Assembly: GCA_002440825.1 (NCBI GenBank)
Contig: DJVH01000055.1
Coordinates: 7,684 to 13,798 of the forward strand
Reading direction: 5' to 3'
Source: Bacteriovoracaceae bacterium UBA6261
GTDB lineage: Bacteria > Bdellovibrionota > Bacteriovoracia > Bacteriovoracales > Bacteriovoracaceae
Length of the DNA stretch: 6,115 bases
Shown here: positions 1-5,201 of the stretch, one piece after another
Layout: every line of letters starts with the position of its first letter
How positions within the stretch are numbered: position 1 is the first letter of the stretch
Program-made: the position numbers and the translations under genes
The notes under the pieces: generated by a model
Told to the model about the DNA's origin: nothing
Seen by the model: only the letters and a program-made list of their open reading frames with translations
The model's database searches: none

Positions 1-196
1 AAAAAAGAAGAAAGCTCATATTCAGGAACAACCAGCGTCACTGGAACAAGCTTTGGTTTTGTTAGTTACAGACTTCATTGAAGAACGCCAGATGAAACGT
101 GAGTTTAAATTTGAACGAGAACGAAGAATGGCCGAAGCAGAAATGGTTGCGGCCCAGCAGGCGCGAACATCATCGGACACTTATCAACGACATTAA
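1..196 (+). CDS. C-terminal end of an unrecognised protein (5' end outside window)
   Basis: An open frame enters from the left edge (first full codon at position 2) and ends at TAA 194-196, giving the last 64 residues. The fragment begins with four lysines. It then has a short hydrophobic, probably helical patch (LEQALVLLVTDFIEER) and a strongly charged helix rich in Arg, Lys and Glu, and ends in a polar tail (TSSDTYQRH). A terminator hairpin begins at the stop codon, which supports this being a true gene end. I do not recognise a family. The composition suits a coiled-coil or nucleic-acid-associated tail, but that is only composition. No start can be assigned, because the upstream part is missing. 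Confidence 0.6.
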   Translation, partial: KKKKAHIQEQPASLEQALVLLVTDFIEERQMKREFKFERERRMAEAEMVAAQQARTSSDTYQRH

Positions 197-228
197 AAAA
201 GGGAGCCCAGAAAGCTCCCTTTTTTTTT
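195..228. terminator. Bidirectional rho-independent terminator
   Basis: GGGAGC (201-206) pairs with GCTCCC (214-219) around a 7-nt loop. The six A's at 195-200 can pair with the T's at 220-225, extending the stem to 12 bp. On the plus strand it is followed by nine T's (220-228) and ends the partial gene whose stop is at 194-196. On the minus strand the A-run becomes a six-U tract, ending the gene at 236-514. It sits exactly between two convergent stop codons. Confidence 0.9.
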
Positions 229-235
229 GGAGATA

Positions 236-514
236 TTAAAAGCGTGGCATTTTTTCCGTGATCTTATGTTTTAAATCTTCTGTTCGTTGAGTTGCTTCCT
301 TTTCAATCCAGTCTTTAATCAGATCATATTCTTTCACAACTTCTTTCATAAGAATCGAATAGCCTCGTTGAATGCGATTGAATTGTTTTACAATGGCATC
401 TTCACTATTTTGGGCAGAAATCACGTTTCCGCTTTCATGCTCCATTTTATTTATAGCACTCAAAATTTTCTTTTGCCCTGTTGTCTTTTTATTAAGGTGC
501 CTTTTCGCTGTCAT
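236..514 (-). CDS. Small charged protein of unknown function (92 aa), probably sigma-54 controlled
   Basis: I chose the ATG at 514-512 because GGAGG (minus strand, 524-520) lies 5 nt before it. An in-frame ATG at 556 has no ribosome site and would lie upstream of the transcription start predicted from the -24/-12 element at 559-574. The 92-residue product has no signal peptide or membrane segment. It starts basic (TAKRHLNKKTTGQKK). The rest is amphipathic and highly charged, likely helical, with a segment KEVVKEYDLIKDWIEKE that could form a coiled coil, and it ends KMPRF. I do not recognise the family. It is transcribed divergently from the CsbD-like gene and shares its control region, so a stress-related role is plausible but inferred only from promoter type and neighbours. 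The opposite-strand frame over the same DNA is judged a shadow. Confidence 0.75.
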   Translation of the reverse strand: MTAKRHLNKKTTGQKKILSAINKMEHESGNVISAQNSEDAIVKQFNRIQRGYSILMKEVVKEYDLIKDWIEKEATQRTEDLKHKITEKMPRF

Positions 515-519
515 ATGAT

Positions 520-524
520 CCTCC
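520..524 (-). promoter_or_regulatory. Ribosome binding site that fixes the start of the 92-aa gene
   Basis: GGAGG on the minus strand, 5 nt before the ATG at 514-512. It decides against the longer in-frame start at 556. Confidence 0.8.
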
Positions 525-558
525 GTTTGTGCATACGTGTTCCCACCAGAGAACAATT

Positions 559-574
559 TGCAAACGATATGCCT
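559..574 (-). promoter_or_regulatory. Sigma-54 (-24/-12) promoter for the 92-aa gene
   Basis: Read on the minus strand the site is AGGCATATCGTTTGCA. It has GG at 573-572 and GC at 561-560 with the required 10 nt between them, and a good TTTGCA -12 box, against the known consensus TGGCAC-N5-TTGCA. The only departure in the core is A instead of T before GG. Transcription would start about 12 nt past the GC, near 548, leaving a leader of roughly 34 nt that contains the GGAGG ribosome site. The match is seen directly; function is inferred. Confidence 0.72.
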
Positions 575-724
575 CGCTAAAAGCTGCCTTCGATCATAAA
601 AAAATCAATGCCTGACCAATAAAGGACGTCTCGGGGGATTTCTACCTCAGAAGCATAAGAGTCAAATTGAGTGAGCGTTGAGACAGAGGAACATAAAGGC
701 TTAAAATATTATTTCCATAAAACT
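575..724. other. Divergent control region between two sigma-54-type promoters
   Basis: About 150 bp separate the two outward-facing -24 elements. No convincing ORF or RNA gene is visible. This is where an upstream activator site for an NtrC-type protein would be expected. I see only weak candidates: two TTGAG direct repeats 11 bp apart (667-671 and 678-682), and a widely spaced 5-bp inverted pair GTCTC/GAGAC (628-632 and 680-684). An A/T-rich stretch lies at 701-722. No strong dyad was found by eye. Confidence 0.4.
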
Positions 725-740
725 TGGCATTAGTTCTGCA
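725..740 (+). promoter_or_regulatory. Sigma-54 (-24/-12) promoter for the CsbD-like gene
   Basis: The site reads TGGCATTAGTTCTGCA. It has TGGCA at -24 with GG at 726-727 and CTGCA at -12 with GC at 738-739, giving the exact GG-N10-GC spacing of sigma-54 promoters. The predicted start is near 750-751, leaving a leader of about 28 nt before the GTG at 779. No better sigma-70-type pair was seen in this gap. The match is direct; promoter function is inferred. Confidence 0.8.
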
Positions 741-778
741 CTAATGAGCATTGTGATTGTTCATAATGTGAGGTTCAC

Positions 779-1423
779 GTGCCAACAAAGCAACATGACG
801 ATAGTGCAATGAAGTCTGATTGGCATGAAATCAAAAAAAAGGTTGTCTCACATTGGAATAAGTTAAGTGAATCTGAAGTCGAGCAAACTCGCGGGAATGA
901 AAAATCCTTAAAGGAGCTCGTCCAATCAAAGTATGGAGCAAACTCAGACTTTGAGAAGGAATACGAAAGGATATGTATGCCTTTCGCAAAACAGGCAAAG
1001 GAAAACTTTAGACATCAGCTGTATGGGGGGAAAACTCCTGTAGAAAGAGATCTACAGAAGCAGACAGCGGCCGATGGATTTAATGAGCCTGATGATGAAG
1101 ATGAGGAAGGGATGACACGATTTGATGACATGAATGCAGACTACACTGGCCTCGCTATGAGCGAAGCTGAGCAAGAAGAACTGCTGAAACCAGACCTGAA
1201 AGGAATGGATGCATCGGACGCACAAACAACACCAGAAACAGAAAAACAATTGAAAGCAAAACAAAAACCAAATCACAATAATACAGCACCGGATGATCTC
1301 AAACCCAATCAAGATCCTCGCTCTGAAAAGAATGAGGACATCACATTAGGAAGAAGTAATTCTTCTGCAAACACAACATCATCATCTGCCCTATTTTCAT
1401 CCGGAGCGAACAAGAAGCTATAA
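779..1423 (+). CDS. CsbD-like stress-response protein with a long acidic/polar C-terminal tail (214 aa)
   Basis: Residues ~14-67 fit the CsbD family (PF05532): a Trp-x-x-IKKKV opening, SHWNKLSESEVEQ, then a Gly and KSLKELVQSKYG leading into FEKEYE. This mirrors the family pattern of W..IKGK.KE.WGKLT..D...I.G....L.G..Q..YG. CsbD proteins are usually only about 60-70 residues and are known as stress-induced, small and of unclear biochemistry. Here about 145 extra residues follow: a very acidic segment (PDDEDEEG, residues ~104-111, and SEAEQEELL) and a low-complexity Asn/Lys/Ser/Thr tail, probably disordered. The start is GTG at 779, with TGAGG 5 nt upstream. The next in-frame ATG (809) has no ribosome site and would cut into the N-terminus. 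A sigma-54-type promoter precedes it. There is no signal peptide, so it is likely cytoplasmic. The stop codon lies inside a large inverted repeat. Confidence 0.8.
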   Translation: MPTKQHDDSAMKSDWHEIKKKVVSHWNKLSESEVEQTRGNEKSLKELVQSKYGANSDFEKEYERICMPFAKQAKENFRHQLYGGKTPVERDLQKQTAADGFNEPDDEDEEGMTRFDDMNADYTGLAMSEAEQEELLKPDLKGMDASDAQTTPETEKQLKAKQKPNHNNTAPDDLKPNQDPRSEKNEDITLGRSNSSANTTSSSALFSSGANKKL

Positions 1424-1454
1424 TATATTTTGATCCGTCAAAATATATTATAGC
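1417..1454. repeat. 17-bp perfect AT-rich inverted repeat overlapping the CsbD-like stop codon
   Basis: The left arm 1417-1433 (GCTATAATATATTTTGA) is exactly complementary to the right arm 1438-1454, around the 4-nt loop TCCG. The TAA stop (1421-1423) is inside the left arm. No T-tract follows, and a standard terminator starts 8 nt later, so it is not needed as a terminator. Possible roles are an mRNA 3'-end stabiliser or processing site, or a protein-binding dyad. Its centre lies about 110 bp upstream of the predicted start of the hemerythrin transcript, a usual distance for an activator site of a sigma-54 promoter. Confidence 0.9.
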
Positions 1455-1461
1455 ATGTTTG

Positions 1462-1495
1462 AGGCCCAACCTTCGAGTTGGGCCTTAATTTTTTT
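1462..1495 (+). terminator. Rho-independent terminator of the CsbD-like gene
   Basis: AGGCCCAAC (1462-1470) pairs with GTTGGGCCT (1477-1485) around CTTCGA. The T-rich stretch TTAATTTTTTT (1485-1495) follows. It lies 38 nt past the stop codon and separates the CsbD-like unit from the hemerythrin promoter. Confidence 0.9.
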
Positions 1496-1520
1496 AGCCT
1501 ACAAAAATAATTTTTCTTTT

Positions 1521-1536
1521 TGGCCCCTCCCTTGCT
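1521..1536 (+). promoter_or_regulatory. Sigma-54 (-24/-12) promoter for the hemerythrin-like gene
   Basis: The site reads TGGCCCCTCCCTTGCT. It has TGGC at -24 (GG 1522-1523) and a perfect TTGC at -12 (GC 1534-1535), with the required 10 nt between GG and GC. A T-rich run precedes it. The predicted start is near 1547, giving a leader of about 27 nt that contains AGGAGGG. It sits cleanly between the preceding terminator and the gene. The match is direct; function is inferred. Confidence 0.8.
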
Positions 1537-1563
1537 TCATTTATCAATGGTCAATAATACCTC

Positions 1564-1570
1564 AGGAGGG
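1564..1570 (+). promoter_or_regulatory. Ribosome binding site that fixes the hemerythrin start
   Basis: AGGAGGG, 3 nt before the ATG at 1574. The longer in-frame TTG start at 1520 overlaps the -24 promoter box and is therefore rejected. Confidence 0.85.
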
Positions 1571-1573
1571 TCT

Positions 1574-2311
1574 ATGCCTAAAACTACACGTTCTTCAACT
1601 GGTTCTTCATCTCGTCGCAGTTCAAAATCTTCTGGAAAATCTTCCAGCAGCAGATCAAGCGGGAGTTCTTCCACACGTTCTGCCTCATCGAGATCCAAAT
1701 CAAGAGGATCATCCAGAGACATGGAAGATTCAATTGCTTCAAACGATCATTTTAACATCATCGAAGTTCTTTTACTTGACCATAGCTACCTGAAAGATTG
1801 CATTGATGTTTTAAAAGATGAGGAAGAGGATACAAAAGTAAAAATGAAATACGCCAAAGGATTTCTCGATGCTTTGGAAAAACATTCTACCGGAGAGAAA
1901 AAAGCACTCTATGCTCCTTTACAGGAGGTAGAAGATCTTCGCCCTCACATTCTCGAAAGCCTGATCGAGCATGGCATTGTTGATGATAAAGTAAAAAAAC
2001 TTAGCAAAAAATTATCCAGTGCCAGAACTCTGGATGAAGAAATGGAAGCAGAACTAAAAGTTCTGGCGGAAATTGTTGAGCATCACGTGGAGGAAGAGGA
2101 AGATGAACTCTTTCCAAAAATGAGAAAAGATATTGATTCAGAAATTCTGAACCAGATGGGTTATCAGTTTATGGTCCTCCGACAGTTCACAGAAAAAGAT
2201 CTGGAAGATTCGCCTGAGCTTATCGATGAAATGGAAATGATTTCACAAGAGGCCATTCCAGTTAAGAATTTTATGAATGTGACTCACGAATATTTTACAA
2301 GCCAATACTAA
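1574..2311 (+). CDS. Hemerythrin-like HHE-domain protein with a Ser/Arg-rich N-terminal tail (245 aa)
   Basis: The protein has two parts. Residues 1-48 are low complexity: 25 Ser with 8 Arg and 4 Lys, no acidic residue, probably disordered and strongly basic. Residues ~56-235 form a four-helix hemerythrin-like HHE domain. Candidate iron ligands are H70 (in LLLDHSYL), H104 and E108 (HSTGE, then LYAPL), H133 (LIEHG), and H171 and E175 (EHHVEEEEDELFPKM). Both HxxxE motifs and their following LYAPL/LFPKM are typical of the family. Such domains bind a di-iron centre, and members act in O2, NO or oxidative-stress sensing, iron handling or damage repair; which applies here is not visible. The ATG is set by AGGAGGG 3 nt upstream, and a sigma-54-type promoter precedes it. 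There is no signal peptide, so it is likely cytoplasmic. The tail could bind nucleic acid or be a phosphorylation target, which is speculative. Confidence 0.88.
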   Translation: MPKTTRSSTGSSSRRSSKSSGKSSSSRSSGSSSTRSASSRSKSRGSSRDMEDSIASNDHFNIIEVLLLDHSYLKDCIDVLKDEEEDTKVKMKYAKGFLDALEKHSTGEKKALYAPLQEVEDLRPHILESLIEHGIVDDKVKKLSKKLSSARTLDEEMEAELKVLAEIVEHHVEEEEDELFPKMRKDIDSEILNQMGYQFMVLRQFTEKDLEDSPELIDEMEMISQEAIPVKNFMNVTHEYFTSQY

Positions 2312-2321
2312 TTTGATCAGA

Positions 2322-2349
2322 GGCCTGGATTACGTCCAGGCCTTTTTTT
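2322..2349 (+). terminator. Rho-independent terminator of the hemerythrin-like gene
   Basis: GGCCTGGA (2322-2329) pairs perfectly with TCCAGGCC (2335-2342) around TTACG, followed by seven T's (2343-2349). It lies 10 nt after the stop codon and separates the hemerythrin gene from the envelope cluster. Confidence 0.93.
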
Positions 2350-2368
2350 CTTCGCCAAAAGGATTTGC

Positions 2369-3424
2369 ATGAGGCCGCAAGGAGCTAAAAGGTCCGTTTC
2401 CAAAAAATGGATAATTTTGACCATTATTCTCCTTCTGTTGATTATGCTCAGGCTGATTCTTCCAGGTGTCATCCTGAAAAAAACAAACAAAATCCTGGCC
2501 GCGTTTTCACCAAACTATTCTTTACATATTGATGACCTACGCCTGCATATTTTTCGAGGGGCCTACAGCTTTCATGGGATCACAGGGCTCATGAAAGAAG
2601 ATCAAAAAAAATTTCTGGAAGTGGATACGATTGATGTCTCGCTTGCCTGGCGGGATCTTTTTAAAGGGCAGATGAATACAGACATCGTGGCGGACGGTGC
2701 ACGATTTCTTCTGATCAAAGACATTAAAAAATTGAAAATTCCCAAAAAAGAAGAAAAAGAAACGGCCAGATCAAAACTTTTTCCTCTCAAAATTGAACGA
2801 TTTGATCTTCATGATGGCAGCATTACATTGGAAGGTTATGAAGCACTTGACGAGAAAACTCATTTTACAATCAATGACATTAATGGACGAATGACCAATC
2901 TCGTCCCGGATGATAAGAATGCCCTTTCCTATTTCAACCTCACAGCAAAAATCGTTGATCCCGATGCCACATTAAAAGTTGCAGGGTCGCTCAACAGTAA
3001 GGCTTCGCCACTGAAATGGGATTTCGACGCCGAAATGAGAAATTTTCATCTTAATTTAATGAACCCTTATTTTAAAAAACATATGCCACTTTCTTTCACC
3101 AAAGGAACACTTGATCTTTATTCCGAAGTCATTTCCGAAGACGGAAAAATGAAAGGCTATGTAAAACCCTTTATCCGTGAGCTTGATGTCGTCGCCAATA
3201 AAGAGCATTTTAAAAATGCCAAACACTTTGGTTTTGAACTCATTTCAGCTCTTGGTAATCTTATTCTTCGCGAGAAGAAAACAAAAAGTGTCGCCACTAA
3301 AATGGATTTTACCTTTGATAAAAAATTTAAACTCAATACAGGTAAAACGCTTTCTAAGGCGATTCAACATGGTTTTGAACAACAATTGAGTCCTGGAATT
3401 GAGGATCAATACAAACTTGAATAA
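2369..3424 (+). CDS. DUF748 / AsmA-like membrane-anchored protein (351 aa)
   Basis: The N-terminus is basic (KRSVSKK), followed by one hydrophobic segment at residues ~14-35, so the protein is likely anchored in the inner membrane with the rest in the periplasm. The body is beta-rich, with patterns typical of the DUF748/AsmA-like group: NYSLHIDDLRLHIFRGAYSF, a strand pair ending in VDTIDVSLAWRDLFKG, IERFDLHDGSITL, and ATLKVAGSLN. AsmA-type proteins are thought to take part in envelope lipid transport or outer-membrane assembly. At 351 residues it is short compared with many DUF748 proteins, so it may be a minimal form. AAAAGGA lies 5 nt before the ATG. No sigma-54-type element lies in the 57-nt gap after the upstream terminator, and I found no clear sigma-70 pair. 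The next gene starts 24 nt downstream, which suggests an operon with the lipoprotein. Confidence 0.72.
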   Translation: MRPQGAKRSVSKKWIILTIILLLLIMLRLILPGVILKKTNKILAAFSPNYSLHIDDLRLHIFRGAYSFHGITGLMKEDQKKFLEVDTIDVSLAWRDLFKGQMNTDIVADGARFLLIKDIKKLKIPKKEEKETARSKLFPLKIERFDLHDGSITLEGYEALDEKTHFTINDINGRMTNLVPDDKNALSYFNLTAKIVDPDATLKVAGSLNSKASPLKWDFDAEMRNFHLNLMNPYFKKHMPLSFTKGTLDLYSEVISEDGKMKGYVKPFIRELDVVANKEHFKNAKHFGFELISALGNLILREKKTKSVATKMDFTFDKKFKLNTGKTLSKAIQHGFEQQLSPGIEDQYKLE

Positions 3425-3448
3425 TTCTCTTTAAAGAAGGAGAGAGTC

Positions 3449-4060
3449 ATGAAAAACAATTTCGCCCTTTTTTTATCCGTGCTCGTAATTTCATACGCGT
3501 GTTCATCAAGACCCCCAAAGAAAAATCCGGAATTAGGAAAAAATGCTGAAACTGCTAAAGTGGCCCCTCCGGTCAGCACTCCGAGTATGGAGGCCAAACA
3601 ACTCGCCAACGAACAAGAAACCTCTCTCGTCACTGAGTTTGATTTCAAAAAAGGGTCAGAGACTTTGACCACCACGTCTAAAAAACGCCTGGAAGAACTC
3701 TCCAAGGAGGCCTTGAAAAAAGGAAAAATTGAAGTTATCAAAGTCATTACCTGGGCCGACCAGGATTATCCTTCTCCCAAGAAAAAAGCACTCTCTGCTG
3801 AGCAAGTCGCTCTGGCGAATAACCGCAACACTGAAATTAAAAATTATCTAAAGAAGATGTACCCTAATCAGGATGTGAGTGGAAAAATTGAACTCATCAG
3901 CATGGCCGAACGTCCAAGCTTTTATAATAAATTAATTTCATCAGATGATGCCCGCATCAAGCGCTCACTGGAGACTAATGGGATTCCTCATTCAGACAGC
4001 AAAGATAAAACTGCAGGAAAAAAATCCAAGTCTATTGTTCTGATTAAACTGAAGCAATAA
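3449..4060 (+). CDS. Lipoprotein with a divergent OmpA-like domain (203 aa)
   Basis: Residues 1-17 form a lipoprotein signal (KNN, hydrophobic core, then ISYA) with Cys18 as the likely lipidated residue; the -3/-2 residues S and Y are less usual for a lipobox. A Pro/Lys/Ala-rich linker follows (~19-58). An OmpA-C-like fold then runs over ~60-150: EFDFKKGSETLT, a helix with KKRLEELSKEALKK, the strand IEVIKVITWAD, and the helix LANNRNTEIKNYLKKM. The last corresponds to the family's N..LS..RA..V..YL stretch. The classical peptidoglycan-binding TDxxG signature is not intact, so binding to peptidoglycan is uncertain. AAGGAG lies 6 nt before the start. The gene sits 24 nt after the DUF748 gene and 13 nt before the DUF421 gene. 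It is paralogous to the protein at 4656-5198. Confidence 0.78.
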   Translation: MKNNFALFLSVLVISYACSSRPPKKNPELGKNAETAKVAPPVSTPSMEAKQLANEQETSLVTEFDFKKGSETLTTTSKKRLEELSKEALKKGKIEVIKVITWADQDYPSPKKKALSAEQVALANNRNTEIKNYLKKMYPNQDVSGKIELISMAERPSFYNKLISSDDARIKRSLETNGIPHSDSKDKTAGKKSKSIVLIKLKQ

Positions 4061-4073
4061 AAGGAGCTGATCT

Positions 4074-4541
4074 ATGTGGCAGTTGAAAGTCCCATGGTAC
4101 GATCCGGTCATCAGAGGAATGGTGATTTACTGTTTTATTTTCATCCTTGTGAGAGTGATGGGAAAAAAACAACTGGCCAAATTTACACCTTTTGATCTCG
4201 TGCTGCTTATGATTATCAGTGAGGCCATTCAAAACGGCCTCTCCGGTGAAGATCACAGCATTACCGGATCCATTATTTCTGTATCAGTGATTATCGGTCT
4301 CAATATTCTTTTAAACGAAGTGCTGGGTCGCTTTCCCACCCTTGAAAAAATCGTGGATGGTCAACCTGTAGTCATCGTGCTCAACGGAAAGATGTTCAAG
4401 AAGGTGATGAAACAACAAAAGATCACTGAATCGGAATTGTTCGAGGCCCTTCGTGAACACGAGGTCATGAACCCTGAAGAAGTGAAATGCGCTATTCTGG
4501 AAAAGGATGGAAATATCTCAGTGATAAAATATGAACAGTGA
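4074..4541 (+). CDS. DUF421 (YetF/YcaP-like) membrane protein (155 aa)
   Basis: It matches the DUF421 family (PF04239). Three hydrophobic segments lie at ~13-29, ~38-56 and ~63-82, with the family's hallmark GKKQLAKFTPFDLVLLM followed by SEAIQN between and within the first two. A cytoplasmic domain follows: a GQPVVIVLNGK strand pair, the helix ESELFEALREHEV, then PEEVKCAILEKDGNISVIKY, the usual closing strands. The length is at the short end for the family, but every expected part is present, so it looks intact. The biochemical role is not settled; Bacillus YetF relatives have been linked to spore membranes. AAGGAG lies 7 nt before the ATG, and the 13-nt gap after the lipoprotein gene suggests translation from the same mRNA. 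No terminator is visible after it. Confidence 0.88.
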   Translation: MWQLKVPWYDPVIRGMVIYCFIFILVRVMGKKQLAKFTPFDLVLLMIISEAIQNGLSGEDHSITGSIISVSVIIGLNILLNEVLGRFPTLEKIVDGQPVVIVLNGKMFKKVMKQQKITESELFEALREHEVMNPEEVKCAILEKDGNISVIKYEQ

Positions 4542-4618
4542 AGCATGCGTCACAAACTTGAGCATAAATGGCCAAGTCTAAAGAATGACGCTGATTAAAT
4601 ATTTCTTTTTGTGAACCA

Positions 4619-4641
4619 AAATTCCCCAATGGGGCAAATTT
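4619..4641 (+). other. Short leader hairpin just before the second lipoprotein gene
   Basis: AAATTCCCC (4619-4627) can pair with GGGG and AATTT (4631-4634 and 4637-4641), with loop AAT and a 2-nt bulge. It ends a few nucleotides before the ribosome site AAAGAGG. It could affect translation or mRNA stability. The pairing is visible; any function is a guess. The 114-nt gap 4542-4655 otherwise shows no clear promoter. Confidence 0.35.
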
Positions 4642-4655
4642 GTAAAGAGGTATAA

Positions 4656-5198
4656 ATGAAAATGTTTTTTCAACTCACTCTTCTCCTTGGACTTCTTTAT
4701 TCCTGCGCTCATAAGGAAAAAATGATGGAACCTACGCCGGGAACGAATGAAGCGGCAGCGGCCACTCCAAAGGCCGATGGTGCTTACTATACGATTGTCG
4801 AATTTGAGAAAGGAACTTCCAAACTAACGGACAAAAGCAAAAAAGAACTTGAACAGTTTTTAACCAAAACAGAAGAAGAAGGCGCCGAAAGCAAAGAGAT
4901 CAAAATTCTCACTTTTCCGGACGTGGAAAAAGCAAAGAAAAAAGATGCCGTTCTAGCTGATAAGAGGGCCGTCTCCATAATGAATTATATGAAGAAAAAA
5001 CTTAAGGCGAAAGAAGATTTGCTTCCCTTTAATATGACCAACAGGGCCTCGGTATTGAATGAGTTTTTGAATTCAGATGATCCTAAGACGAAAAAGGTTT
5101 TTGAAAAGACCGGAAAAATTACAACTGAAGGAGAAGATCTGGCGGCACTCAAGGAAGATCAGACGAGGAAAGCTTTGATCATCCGTGATTACGAATAG
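4656..5198 (+). CDS. Second lipoprotein with a divergent OmpA-like domain (180 aa), paralogue of the 3449-4060 product
   Basis: Residues 1-16 are a lipoprotein signal with a good lipobox, LYSC, making Cys17 the lipidated residue. The +2 residue is Ala, consistent with an outer-membrane location by E. coli rules. A Pro/Ala-rich linker follows. The domain from ~44 repeats the order seen in the upstream paralogue: VEFEKGTSKLTDKSKKELEQF, strand EIKILTFPD, helix LADKRAVSIMNYMKKK, then RASVLNEFLNSDDPKTKK. That last block aligns with RPSFYNKLISSDDARIKR in the paralogue, so both share an extra C-terminal motif beyond the usual OmpA fold. The TDxxG motif is missing here too. AAAGAGG lies 5 nt before the ATG. 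It follows the DUF421 gene after 114 nt, and its stop is 3 nt from that of the convergent HPt gene. Confidence 0.78.
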   Translation: MKMFFQLTLLLGLLYSCAHKEKMMEPTPGTNEAAAATPKADGAYYTIVEFEKGTSKLTDKSKKELEQFLTKTEEEGAESKEIKILTFPDVEKAKKKDAVLADKRAVSIMNYMKKKLKAKEDLLPFNMTNRASVLNEFLNSDDPKTKKVFEKTGKITTEGEDLAALKEDQTRKALIIRDYE

Positions 5199-5201
5199 TG
5201 A

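Noticed and set aside
515..556. N-terminal extension of the 92-aa gene from an ATG at 556
   Set aside because: It has no ribosome site and lies upstream of the start predicted from the -24/-12 element; GGAGG sits before the ATG at 514.
287..580. 97-codon open frame on the plus strand opposite the 92-aa gene
   Set aside because: It has no ribosome site, odd Phe/Cys-rich composition, and spans the minus-strand promoter and ribosome site. The minus-strand frame has its own promoter, ribosome site and terminator.
1520..1573. N-terminal extension of the hemerythrin gene from TTG at 1520
   Set aside because: It overlaps the sigma-54-type promoter, whereas AGGAGGG precedes the ATG at 1574.
1455..1793. 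112-codon plus-strand open frame across the intergenic region
   Set aside because: It contains a terminator and a promoter, then runs out of frame through the hemerythrin gene.
4538..4553. GTGAAGCATGCGTCAC near-palindrome at the DUF421 stop, resembling a CRP/FNR site
   Set aside because: The half-sites are 8 nt apart rather than 6, there is one mismatch, and part of it is coding sequence; no T-tract makes it a terminator.
4558..4586. Possible sigma-70 pair TTGAGC / AAGAAT before the second lipoprotein gene
   Set aside because: Each box matches only four of six consensus bases in A/T-rich DNA, which is too weak to list.
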